Shown piece after piece: positions 25,651 through 33,740 of a stretch of 64,000 nucleotides of DNA. The notes beneath the pieces are model-generated. The model saw only the letters and a list, made by a program, of their open reading frames with translations. It searched no databases and was not told the origin of the DNA. The position numbers and the translations under genes are program-made. The DNA comes from Clostridia bacterium (GTDB taxonomy: Bacteria; Bacillota; Clostridia; Christensenellales; Aristaeellaceae), in the NCBI GenBank assembly GCA_017484085.1, contig JAFUTW010000013.1, positions 95,572 through 159,571 on the forward strand, given 5' to 3'. Positions within the stretch are counted from its first letter, which is position 1, and each line of letters begins with the position of its first letter.

Positions 25651-27117
25651 ATGCATCGGCTGATCAAAGCCGTCTGTGCGATCGCGGCAGAGGAAATCGG
25701 CATGGAAAAAGCCGGCCGGATCGCCGCAGCGGCACAGAAGCGCTATGAAGAACTGTGTACGGAAAACGTCTCGGATTCCAAAGCCCTGCGGGCGCATACC
25801 TACAGGCGGATCTATCCCGAGATCGCTGTTTATGAAGCGATGCGCGCAGAAGAGATCGAAAGTGAGAACGCCGTAGGTTACCTCCGGGAATACTTCAGGC
25901 GGTATACGGAAAGGATCGTCCCGCACCTGCAGAGGATCCTCAGAATCCCCGGATTAGCCCGGCGGATCCCCTCACTTTTCACGAAGATGTCCATCGCCGG
26001 CTTCAGCCCCGATGCCGGCTTCACATACGAGTTTCCGGAGCGGCAGAAAAACGAAGCCCGGTTCAACATCGTAAGATGCCCTTATTTTGAAGCCTGCAGG
26101 CGGTACGGCTGCACCGAGATCGTGAGGGCCTTCTGCGATTCGGACGACACCGCTTACGGCCATCTGCATCCCCGGCTCATCTGGGGCCGCACGAAGACCA
26201 TCGGCCGCGGCGGGGACTGCTGTGATTTCCGGCTGACATACGAGGAGAAAGGATCGATATTGAAAAAGACATCCGTACAGACAGAGGGCTTTGAAAGCAT
26301 ACTGTATCCGGGTAACGGGCGTAAGGACAAGGTGCTCATCGTCATGTCCGGCTCCGACGGCGGCATGCGCCTTACAAAACAGGAATCGGAGTTTTATCAC
26401 CGGAATGGCATCCCGGCATTGGCGCTGGCCCTTTTTAAAACAAAGCAGACGCCTAAAGAACTGTCCCTTGTCCCCGTAGAATACGTTGAAAGAGCGGTTT
26501 CCTGGCTGAAGCAGCAGGGTTATCGGCAGATCGGCATCGACGGCACCTCCAAAGGCAGTGAGATGGCGCTGGTGGCCGCATCCCTGTTCCCGGAGCTTTC
26601 CTGCGTCATCGTACGCGTTCCCTCCCACTTTGTCAGCGAGGGCCTGTCCGGCAGCGGGAAAGACAAAGCGCCCTCCGGCACATCCTGCTGGAGCTATCAC
26701 GGAAAGCCGCTGCCTTACGCCCCCTACCGCAGCCGCTCTTTCAATATCCTCGGCATGTTCCTGAAGGAAAAGGAAATGCATATCATCACCTTCAACCGTG
26801 ATAAAGAGGTCACCCCGGAAACCCTCATACCGATCACGAAAATCAGGGCGCCGATCCTGATGCTGTCCTCCCGTCACGACGAAGTCTGGCCTTCCTTCGA
26901 AAGCGCCTCTCTCATGGAAAAAGAACTGACGGAGGCCGCCTTCCCGTATCCTCATAAGCATGTCGCCTATGAGCATATGAGCCACGCCGTTGTGACAAAG
27001 CTGCCGCTCATCTACAAACTGGCCTTCAAGTCGGAAAGGCGGAATCCGGAAGGGTGCGCCGCAGACCGCGCCGCACTGAAGCAGGAACTGCTTGAGTGGG
27101 TAAACCGGGTGTGGTAA
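25651..27117 (+). CDS. Fusion of an L-2-amino-thiazoline-4-carboxylate hydrolase-like domain with a BAAT-type acyl hydrolase domain
   Basis: The 488-residue protein has two parts. Residues 1-195 resemble the ATC-hydrolase family (PF14196), with FNIVRCPYFEACRRYGC near 138-154, CDSDD and GRGGDCCDF near 186-193. Residues 215-488 are an alpha/beta hydrolase like the C-terminal domain of bile-acid-CoA:amino acid N-acyltransferase and acyl-CoA thioesterases (PF08840): nucleophile Ser300 in GIDGTSKGSEM, Asp410 in SSRHDEVW and His445 in YEHMSHAV. The start has AAGGGAG 5 nt upstream. No signal peptide. Function may be thioester, ester or amide hydrolysis or acyl transfer. The fusion is uninterrupted. 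Confidence 0.8.
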   Translation: MHRLIKAVCAIAAEEIGMEKAGRIAAAAQKRYEELCTENVSDSKALRAHTYRRIYPEIAVYEAMRAEEIESENAVGYLREYFRRYTERIVPHLQRILRIPGLARRIPSLFTKMSIAGFSPDAGFTYEFPERQKNEARFNIVRCPYFEACRRYGCTEIVRAFCDSDDTAYGHLHPRLIWGRTKTIGRGGDCCDFRLTYEEKGSILKKTSVQTEGFESILYPGNGRKDKVLIVMSGSDGGMRLTKQESEFYHRNGIPALALALFKTKQTPKELSLVPVEYVERAVSWLKQQGYRQIGIDGTSKGSEMALVAASLFPELSCVIVRVPSHFVSEGLSGSGKDKAPSGTSCWSYHGKPLPYAPYRSRSFNILGMFLKEKEMHIITFNRDKEVTPETLIPITKIRAPILMLSSRHDEVWPSFESASLMEKELTEAAFPYPHKHVAYEHMSHAVVTKLPLIYKLAFKSERRNPEGCAADRAALKQELLEWVNRVW

Positions 27118-27122
27118 ATCAA

Positions 27123-27168
27123 AAAGGGCTTTCAGCCGCTTTTTCAGCGGATGAAAGCCTTTGTTTTT
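27123..27168 (+). terminator. Terminator after the ATC-hydrolase/BAAT gene
   Basis: AAGGGCTTTCA and CCGCT pair with AGCGG and TGAAAGCCTT across a short T loop, followed by GTTTTTC. Confidence 0.85.
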
Positions 27169-27212
27169 CCTGGCTGCTATGCTGTTTGCTTCCGGTTGCC
27201 CGCAGGCCGTTT

Positions 27213-27587
27213 TCAGGCTTCCGCCTTCCACAGGCCGTGCAGATTGCAGTATTCGTAGGCCGCTACCGGCTCGTCGCCTTCGGTCAGCGCAAAGGAAGCC
27301 TTGGGCTCCTCGCCCGGCTGCAGCTGCTTGCGCTGCATGCCTTCCTTCGTCTCCAGCGCGATCCAGCGGATGGAGTGCGCCTCCAGCATGGGATGGGCGA
27401 CGCTGCCCACCTTCACGGTGACGGTCTGTCCCTCGCGCTCAAGGACGGGGACATGCTTCTCGCCCGCGCCTTCGCTCGTGTTGGGCACCAGCTCCAGCAT
27501 CTCCTCGCCGCAACAGCGCGCGTTGCAGGCGGCTTTCTCGAGGTAGGCGATCATGTTCGGGCACTTCTGGCACTTGTAGAATTTCAT
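27213..27587 (-). CDS. dfx: Desulfoferrodoxin (superoxide reductase)
   Basis: The 124-residue cytoplasmic protein reduces superoxide to peroxide without releasing oxygen, a defence typical of anaerobes. The rubredoxin-like N-terminal iron site is present (C6, C9, C25, C26). The catalytic centre has EKHVP (E43, K44, H45), H65 and H71 in HPMLEAHSIRW, and C114/H117 in YEYCNLHGLW. Both iron sites look intact, so it is the 2Fe type. It has its own promoter; a rubredoxin partner is not adjacent. Confidence 0.95.
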   Translation of the reverse strand: MKFYKCQKCPNMIAYLEKAACNARCCGEEMLELVPNTSEGAGEKHVPVLEREGQTVTVKVGSVAHPMLEAHSIRWIALETKEGMQRKQLQPGEEPKASFALTEGDEPVAAYEYCNLHGLWKAEA

Positions 27588-27629
27588 CGGCAATTCCTCC
27601 CTAAGGCGCTTGCGCCGTTTCTTAAGCGC

Positions 27630-27659
27630 AGTATAGCAGAGCGGCAGAAGGCGCGTCAA
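27630..27659 (-). promoter_or_regulatory. Promoter of dfx
   Basis: Minus strand TTGACG (27654-27659), 18 bp, TATACT (27630-27635). Confidence 0.65.
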
Positions 27660-27692
27660 TCACTCCGTCTCAGAGAATTTACCCCACCGCGC

Positions 27693-28376
27693 TCATTCCA
27701 GCGTGATCTCCTCCCCCGCTTCGATAATGAGCCGGTTCGGGACATCGAAAAGCTCCGCGCGTTCCCTGTCAAAGAGTTTGCCGGGGGACATATGATAAGG
27801 AATGCTGTTGCGCGCATGGACCAGCCCTGCGCAGGCGACAGCTTCCTCCATGTCCATATTGAAGCGGCCGTCACAGACGAAAAACGCGTAATGGATGTCA
27901 CGCGAGCCCAGCTCCGCCATCTGGTCCGTCGTGGAGGTGTCGCCGGTGGCATAGACCGAGATGCCGCCCGGCAGCGTGATGAGCCAGCCGACGCAGACGC
28001 TGATATCGTGGTTCCGGTTGTTTCCGGCCTGCACGGCTTCCACCGTCGCGTAACCGAGGTCGTAGGTCTTGTATTCGCCTTCCGCCAGCGCATCCGTGTT
28101 GTAGATGACCCGGCAGCCGTCCCTGCGGTTCTCGATCAGCTCGACCTTGTTATGATCCTGATGGCCGTGCGATACGAGGATCAGATCAGCCGGGAGGTCA
28201 TACCCCTCTCCCGCGTAGGGATCGACGTAGATCACCTTCCCTTCCGCCGTCACGATCCGCAGGCTCCCGTGCCCCTGATAGAGCAGGCGCGGTGCAGCCC
28301 CGTTTCCCTCTGCAGAGGCTGCTGAAGCGGCAGCAAGCAGCAGAAACGCGCAGCAGATCCCGTACAGTATCCGCAT
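27693..28376 (-). CDS. Exported metallo-beta-lactamase-fold hydrolase
   Basis: The 227-residue protein has a signal peptide (ending ASA near residue 22) and an MBL fold of the UlaG/RomA type: VDPYAG, then VSHGHQDHNKVELI with the HxHxDH-like zinc ligands, NHDISVCVG, and YATGDTST with the bridging aspartate. The last ligand may be H195 in IPYHMSP. Secreted members of this group often have no known substrate. AAAGGAGG precedes both a GTG (28379) and the chosen ATG (28376). Confidence 0.8.
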   Translation of the reverse strand: MRILYGICCAFLLLAAASAASAEGNGAAPRLLYQGHGSLRIVTAEGKVIYVDPYAGEGYDLPADLILVSHGHQDHNKVELIENRRDGCRVIYNTDALAEGEYKTYDLGYATVEAVQAGNNRNHDISVCVGWLITLPGGISVYATGDTSTTDQMAELGSRDIHYAFFVCDGRFNMDMEEAVACAGLVHARNSIPYHMSPGKLFDRERAELFDVPNRLIIEAGEEITLE

Positions 28377-28409
28377 CACAGTTCGTCCCTCCTTTGCGCT
28401 TTTACACTC

Positions 28410-28452
28410 GTTATAAGGTTTCTTCTGTTATTCTAATTTGAAATCTTATAAC
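28410..28452. repeat. Long inverted repeat between the MBL gene and the iron/phosphonate-type ABC operon
   Basis: Arms GTTATAAGGTTTC (28410-28422) and GAAATCTTATAAC (28440-28452) pair at 12 of 13 positions around 17 nt. There is no T run, so it is more likely a paired regulator site than a terminator. The rest of 28453-28539 shows nothing. Confidence 0.6.
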
Positions 28453-28539
28453 TGTCGATATCTGTAATGCATTTTCCGGATGTTTTCCATTCTTTTGTCG
28501 ATTCTTCCGGTTACAGCCCCTGTTTTTTTGTCGTTTATC

Positions 28540-28568
28540 TTGCAGCAGCCGGCTCGCTATGATAAAAT
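28540..28568 (+). promoter_or_regulatory. Promoter of the iron/phosphonate-type ABC operon
   Basis: TTGCAG (28540-28545), 17 bp, TAAAAT (28563-28568). Confidence 0.65.
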
Positions 28569-28624
28569 AGTAACAGAAATTGTGTCGGTACAGGCACAAT
28601 CCGCAGATGAAAGGAGAACCCACT

Positions 28625-29608
28625 ATGAAGAAACTTTGCTCTCTCGTTCTCGCGCTCTGCCTCGTGCTGGCCGCTGCCGGTGCGATGGCTGCCGGCAAGG
28701 TCATGCTGTATTCCTCCATGCAGGAAGCGCAGCTGCAGGCCATTGAGCAGGCGTTTGAAGCCAAGTATCCCGACGTGGATATGGAATACTACTATGCCGG
28801 CGGCGGCAAGCTGGTCACCAAGATGACCACCGAGGCGCAGGACGGCGGCCAGATCGCGTCCGACCTCGTCTGGCTGGGCGACCCCTCCGACTACGAAGCC
28901 TTCAAGGCCAACGGCTGGCTGCAGCCCTACGTCTCCCCCGAGACGGAGCACATCGCCGCCGAGTACATGGATCCGGAAGGATACTACACCGCCGGCCGTC
29001 TGGTCACCATGGGCATCGCATGGTTCATCGGCGTTGAGGAAGAAGATGCCCCCAAGACCTGGAACGATCTGCTGGATCCCAAGTGGAAAGGCCAGATCAT
29101 CATGACCGACCCGTCCCAGGCTTCCACCACGAAGTACTGGATGGCCGCCATGATGCAGAGCCCGAAGTACGGCGAAGCCTACTTCCAGGGCCTCAAGGAG
29201 AACGGCGTGGAGCTGGAGTCCGGCACCACCGCGACCCACAATCGCGTGGCTGACGCCTCCTACCAGGTCGGCATCTGCCTCGATTACGTCTCCGCCAACC
29301 TGATCGCTGAGGGTTCCCCGATGGCCTTCCACTACACCACCGAGGACGTCATCACCATGACCAGCCCCATCGCCATGATCAAGGGCTGCGCCAACGAAGA
29401 AAACGGCAAGCTGCTCATGGACTTCATCCTCTCCAAGGAAGGGCAGGAAGTCCTGGTTGCCAACAACCTGGTTTCCGTCCGTGACGACGTGGAGATGAAG
29501 GTCGATACCTCCGCCATCGCCGCCGTCAACATGCAGGTGGATTACGCTGACCTGGGCGCGAACCTGCAGAACTACCTCGACACCTTCAACAAGATCTTCG
29601 ACAAGTAA
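28625..29608 (+). CDS. ABC solute-binding protein, ferric iron / 2-aminoethylphosphonate / polyamine type
   Basis: The 327-residue exported protein has a signal peptide ending AMA; its internal cysteines do not fit a lipobox. The mature start GKVMLYSSMQEAQL and SDLVWLGDPSDYEAF match the FbpA/PhnS-like class 2 binding proteins (PF13343-type). The paired tyrosines that bind ferric iron in FbpA are not obvious at the C-terminus (ISAN/YVSAN region only), so iron is not certain; phosphonate or another anion is possible. It is first in an operon with one fused permease and two ATPases. Confidence 0.85.
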   Translation: MKKLCSLVLALCLVLAAAGAMAAGKVMLYSSMQEAQLQAIEQAFEAKYPDVDMEYYYAGGGKLVTKMTTEAQDGGQIASDLVWLGDPSDYEAFKANGWLQPYVSPETEHIAAEYMDPEGYYTAGRLVTMGIAWFIGVEEEDAPKTWNDLLDPKWKGQIIMTDPSQASTTKYWMAAMMQSPKYGEAYFQGLKENGVELESGTTATHNRVADASYQVGICLDYVSANLIAEGSPMAFHYTTEDVITMTSPIAMIKGCANEENGKLLMDFILSKEGQEVLVANNLVSVRDDVEMKVDTSAIAAVNMQVDYADLGANLQNYLDTFNKIFDK

Positions 29609-29649
29609 TTTCCCCTGCACAGGGCATGCAGAAGGCTGCTCTTCAATCC

Positions 29650-29679
29650 GGCTTTCCGCCCCGGAAGGGGCGGAAAGCC
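29650..29679 (+). terminator. Hairpin after the binding-protein gene
   Basis: Thirteen-base perfect arms 29650-29662 and 29667-29679 close on a GGAA tetraloop. There is no T run, so it probably stabilises the upstream mRNA rather than terminating fully. Confidence 0.6.
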
Positions 29680-29745
29680 TATTATCCCGATTGATCAGCG
29701 ACGGAGGCATGCCCTCTTTTTATGTACAGGCAAGGAGAGAGACTG

Positions 29746-30831
29746 ATGGCTAACGTCAAATTTGAAAACATCACCTTCCGGTACGGCCAGAACACGGTGC
29801 TGGACAATTTCTCCCTGGAGGTGGAAAGCGGCAAGATCGTCTGCCTGGTCGGCCCTTCCGGCTGCGGCAAAACGACGCTGGTGCGCTGCCTCCTGGGTCT
29901 CGGAAAGCCGGAAACCGGCTCCATCACCGTGGGCGAGCGCTGCCTGTTCGACGCAAAGCGGCGCATCAACGTCCCGGCGGAAAAGCGCAATATCGGCATC
30001 GTCTTCCAGGATTACGCCGTCTGGCCCCACATGACGGTGCTGGAAAACGTGTCCTATCCCCTCAAAAAGCAGCGCCGGCCCAAGGATGAGATCCACAAGC
30101 GGGCCATGCACGCCCTGGAGCAGGTGCACATGACAGAGTACGCCAACCACCTGCCCAACCAGCTTTCCGGCGGCCAGCAGCAGCGCGTCGCCATCGCCAG
30201 GGCCATCGTCGTGGACAGCGACGTGCTGGTCATGGACGAGCCCATCACCAACCTGGATGCCAAGCTCCGCGAGGAGATGCTCCTTGAGATCCGCATGATC
30301 CAGAAGCGGCTGGGCGCCACCATCCTCTACATCACGCACGACCAGCAGTCCGCGCTGCAGCTGTGCGACAAGATGGCCATCATGGAGCAGGACGGCACCC
30401 TGTGCCAGTACGGCACAGACGATGAGATCATCCTGCGCCCTGCCAACCGCTTCACCTTCGAATTTATCGGCGTCTCCAACTTCCTGCCCGTCATGCCTTC
30501 GGGCAGCGGCTTCGCGCTGGACTGCGGCACGCTGTTCCCCTATGACGGCGAGGTGCCGCCGCAGGCGCAGAAAGGCGGCTACGAGCTCGGCGTCCGGCCC
30601 AACGACGTCATCTTTGACAACACCTCCCCCATCCGCGCCAAGGTCGACTCCCGCGTCTTCCTGGGCAGCGAGTACAACTACTTCCTCTCCGTCGGCGACC
30701 GGCAGATCCGCGTGCAGCAGAGCATGCTGGATGCCCGCCAGAGAGGCACGGCTGCCGAAGGCGAAGAGGTTGGCATCCGCTTCCTGAACACGCGCTTCTA
30801 TCCCGCAAAGAAAGGGGGACAGGCAGCATGA
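29746..30831 (+). CDS. ABC transporter ATP-binding protein 1 (iron/phosphonate-type importer)
   Basis: The 361-residue ATPase has Walker A GPSGCGKTT, signature LSGGQQQRVAIARAI, Walker B VLVMDEPITNLD and the switch histidine in ITHDQQ. A TOBE-like C-terminal domain follows from about residue 240. It starts at 29746 behind AAGGAGAG and overlaps the permease gene by 4 bp. It belongs to the FbpC/PotA group. A second complete ATPase of the same group closes the operon. Confidence 0.93.
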   Translation: MANVKFENITFRYGQNTVLDNFSLEVESGKIVCLVGPSGCGKTTLVRCLLGLGKPETGSITVGERCLFDAKRRINVPAEKRNIGIVFQDYAVWPHMTVLENVSYPLKKQRRPKDEIHKRAMHALEQVHMTEYANHLPNQLSGGQQQRVAIARAIVVDSDVLVMDEPITNLDAKLREEMLLEIRMIQKRLGATILYITHDQQSALQLCDKMAIMEQDGTLCQYGTDDEIILRPANRFTFEFIGVSNFLPVMPSGSGFALDCGTLFPYDGEVPPQAQKGGYELGVRPNDVIFDNTSPIRAKVDSRVFLGSEYNYFLSVGDRQIRVQQSMLDARQRGTAAEGEEVGIRFLNTRFYPAKKGGQAA

Positions 30832-32558
30832 GCATGAAAGGCTACAGCGGCGTCAGCGCCGAGCTCGCGGCAGTCGACGGGCGCAAGCGCATCAACATGG
30901 ACAAGGTGATGACCGGCATTTGCTTCGTGCTGCTGCTTATCATCGTCGTCATCCCCATCGTCATGATCATCTACAACGCCTTCTTCAATGAGGGGCGGCT
31001 GGAAATCGAGATGTTCAGCACGCAGATGACCGATCCCAAGAACCTGGACGCCATGTTCAACACCCTTAAGATCGCCATCGGCGCCACCGTCCTGGGCACG
31101 ATCATGGGCGTCTTCTACGCGTGGCTGCTCGGCCGCAGCGACATCCCGGCCAAGGGTCTCATGCGGGCGCTGTTCAACATCCCGTACATGTTCCCGCCCT
31201 TCCTGGGCGCCATGGCGTGGGATATGATGTTCAACGGCCGCTCCGGCTACATCAACAAGTGGCTGGTCTCCGTCTTCCACCTGGAGTCGATGCCCATCAA
31301 CATCAACTCCGTCTGGGGCATCATCTTCGTCGAGGTCAGCTACTACTTCCCCTTCGTCTTCATGCAGGTGGTCTCCGCGTTGGAGCGCATGGACCCCACC
31401 CTAGAGGAATCGGCCCGCATCGCGGGCGCCCGGCAGCACCAGGTCATCTGGAAGATCACCCTGCCGCTGGTCAAGCCCGCCATCTCCGCGGGCGCGCTCC
31501 TCATCCTCACGACCTCGCTCGCGCACTTCGGCGTCCCCTCCATCCTGGGCTACGCCAAGGGCATCTACACGCTGCCCACGCGCATCTACGCGGTCATCTA
31601 CAACTCCGGCGGTTCCTTTGACGGCATCCGCCAGGGCGCGGCGCTCTCCGTCATGCTGGTCATCGTCGTGTCGCTGGCCCTCATCCTGCAGAACCGCATC
31701 CTCTCCGCAGGCAGCTACGACATCATCAAGGGCAAGAGCATGCGCCCCACGCTGATCAAGCTGCGCGGCGCCAAGATCCCGCTCTTCCTGCTGGCGATCT
31801 TCACCCTCGTGCTGATCGTCATCGTGCCCCTGGTCATGATCGTGCTCATCTCCTTCCTCAAGGCGTACGGCCTGCCGCTGCAGTTCAAGAACTTCACGCT
31901 TGCGCAGTACCAGAAGGTCTTCTCCGCCAACGGCACGATCGACTCCATCCGCAACTCGCTCTTCGCCTCCATCACGGCCGGCGTCGTGTGTATGTTCCTG
32001 GGCACGCTCGTGGCCTACGTCGTGCAGAAGATCCGGCCCAAGGGCAAGGAAGTGCTGGAGGTCGTCTCCATGCTGCCCTACGCCATCCCGGGCACGGTGC
32101 TTTCCATCGGCGTCATCCTCGCGTGGAGCGGGCGCATCTTCGGCATCAACCTCTACAACACCATCTGGATCATCCTCGTGGCCTACCTGGCGCGCTATCT
32201 CAGCTTCAGCATGAAGACGAGCTCCGCCGCCCTGCTGCAGGTCCACTCCTCTCTGGAGGAAGCGGCGCGCGTGTGCGGCGCCTCCCATACGGAGGGTCTG
32301 GCGGACATCACCCTGCCGCTGATCCGCCCCGCGATGGTTTCCGGCTTCTTCCTCATCTTCCTGCCGGCCATGCGCGAGGTCACGACCTCCATCCTCCTTT
32401 ACGGCCCCTATACCCGCACGCTGGGCGTTCAGATCTACTCCCTGCGTGACGCGGGCATGATCCCGCAGGCCGCTGCGCTGGCTACGGTCGCCATCGGCAT
32501 CATCATCGTCCTCAATACCATCGTGACCCACGTCACGAAGGACAGGAAGGGGGTATAA
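30828..32558 (+). CDS. ABC transporter permease with two fused membrane domains
   Basis: The 576-residue protein contains two binding-protein-dependent transport domains in tandem, each with about six helices and its own EAA loop (LEESARIAGARQHQVIWKI near 190 and LEEAARVCGASHTEGL near 475). This is the FbpB/PhnV-like arrangement in which one chain forms the whole channel. The start codon lies inside the stop of ATPase 1 (ATGA). ATPase 2 begins 3 bp after its stop. Confidence 0.93.
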   Translation: MSMKGYSGVSAELAAVDGRKRINMDKVMTGICFVLLLIIVVIPIVMIIYNAFFNEGRLEIEMFSTQMTDPKNLDAMFNTLKIAIGATVLGTIMGVFYAWLLGRSDIPAKGLMRALFNIPYMFPPFLGAMAWDMMFNGRSGYINKWLVSVFHLESMPININSVWGIIFVEVSYYFPFVFMQVVSALERMDPTLEESARIAGARQHQVIWKITLPLVKPAISAGALLILTTSLAHFGVPSILGYAKGIYTLPTRIYAVIYNSGGSFDGIRQGAALSVMLVIVVSLALILQNRILSAGSYDIIKGKSMRPTLIKLRGAKIPLFLLAIFTLVLIVIVPLVMIVLISFLKAYGLPLQFKNFTLAQYQKVFSANGTIDSIRNSLFASITAGVVCMFLGTLVAYVVQKIRPKGKEVLEVVSMLPYAIPGTVLSIGVILAWSGRIFGINLYNTIWIILVAYLARYLSFSMKTSSAALLQVHSSLEEAARVCGASHTEGLADITLPLIRPAMVSGFFLIFLPAMREVTTSILLYGPYTRTLGVQIYSLRDAGMIPQAAALATVAIGIIIVLNTIVTHVTKDRKGV

Positions 32559-32561
32559 GCC

Positions 32562-33674
32562 ATGGCAGACCAGATCATTCTGCGCAACGTAACCAAGAAG
32601 TTCACCACCAAGACGCTGGGCGACATCGTCGCCGTGGACAACTTCAACCTGCAGGTTCACGAGGGCGAGTGCTTCTCCTTCCTCGGCCCCTCCGGCTGCG
32701 GCAAGTCCACGACCCTGCGCATGATCGCCGGCTTCGAGGACCTGACGGAAGGCGAAATCGAGCTGTGCGGCAAGCTGGTTTCCAGCAGCAAGAAGAACCT
32801 GTACGTACCGCCGGAAGAGCGCGGGCTGGGCATGGTGTTCCAGGCGTTCGCTGTCTGGCCGCACATGAACGTGTTCGAAAACGTCGCCTTCCCGCTGCGC
32901 ATCGCCAAGGTGAACAAGACGGATATCGACCGCCGCGTCGCCGAAGCGCTGAAACACACGAGCCTCACCGGCCTGGAGAAGGTCTTCCCCGGCGACCTGT
33001 CCGGCGGACAGCAGCAGCGCATCGCGCTGGCCCGCGCCATCGTCACCAACCCCAAGGTCATGCTGCTGGACGAGCCCCTCTCCAACCTGGACCCGAAGCT
33101 GCGCGAAACCATGCGCTTCGAGATCAAGGCCCTGCAGCGCAAGTTCAACTTCACCATCATCTTCGTCACCCACGACCAGAGCGAAGCGATGGCCATTTCC
33201 GACCGCATGATGGTCTGCGATATGGGCAAGATCATGCAGATTGACACGCCGGAAAACCTGTACAACAAGCCCTGCAACCGGTTCGTGCACAACTTCCTGG
33301 GCGAGAGCACCTTCATCCGCGTCGTCCTCAAAGACGGGAAGGCTTATCCTTCCGGCCACATGAATCAGGCGCTGGATATCGCCGTTCCCCCGGATGCAGC
33401 CGGCGAGATGGTCGTCGCCACGCGTCCCAATGAGATCGCGCTGACCGGCCCGGGCGAGGGCGGCTTTGCCTCGCACGTGGAAAAGCGCATCTTCCTCACG
33501 GACCGCACGGAGTACCTGATCCCCGTCGGCGACCAGCTGCTCAAGGTGCAGACGCCGCACCGCGTCACCTTCTCCGAGGGCGAAGCCTGCAGCGTCCACC
33601 TCACGGAGCCCATGTGGTACCCCGCGGACGATGAAGCGGCTGAAAAGGAACGCGCACGCCGCCAGCTGGTGTAA
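32562..33674 (+). CDS. ABC transporter ATP-binding protein 2 (same operon)
   Basis: The 370-residue protein has Walker A GPSGCGKST, signature LSGGQQQRIALARAI, Walker B VMLLDEPLSNLD and FVTHDQSEAMA, with a C-terminal TOBE-like region. It is clearly related to ATPase 1 but differs throughout, so it is an old duplication or a second recruited subunit rather than a recent copy. A single fused permease offers two EAA loops, so a heterodimeric ATPase is possible. Confidence 0.93.
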   Translation: MADQIILRNVTKKFTTKTLGDIVAVDNFNLQVHEGECFSFLGPSGCGKSTTLRMIAGFEDLTEGEIELCGKLVSSSKKNLYVPPEERGLGMVFQAFAVWPHMNVFENVAFPLRIAKVNKTDIDRRVAEALKHTSLTGLEKVFPGDLSGGQQQRIALARAIVTNPKVMLLDEPLSNLDPKLRETMRFEIKALQRKFNFTIIFVTHDQSEAMAISDRMMVCDMGKIMQIDTPENLYNKPCNRFVHNFLGESTFIRVVLKDGKAYPSGHMNQALDIAVPPDAAGEMVVATRPNEIALTGPGEGGFASHVEKRIFLTDRTEYLIPVGDQLLKVQTPHRVTFSEGEACSVHLTEPMWYPADDEAAEKERARRQLV

Positions 33675-33694
33675 TTCCCCGGCAACCCAAAAAC

Positions 33695-33724
33695 GATTCC
33701 CCGGCAGCAGCCGGGGAATTTTAT
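33695..33724. terminator. Bidirectional terminator between the ABC operon and thrC
   Basis: Arms 33696-33705 and 33710-33719 (ATTCCCCGGC and complement) are followed by TTTTA on the plus strand and CGTTTTT on the minus strand. Confidence 0.85.
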
Positions 33725-33740
33725 GTTCTGTTTTGTTTTC

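Noticed and set aside
28625-29608. Firm assignment as a ferric-iron-binding protein FbpA
   Set aside because: The adjacent tyrosine pair needed for ferric iron was not clearly found, and phosphonate and polyamine relatives have the same layout.
31401-33599. A 732-codon antisense frame across the fused permease and ATPase 2
   Set aside because: It is low-complexity (rich in Gly, Asp, His, Val), spans two real genes on the other strand and has no start signal.
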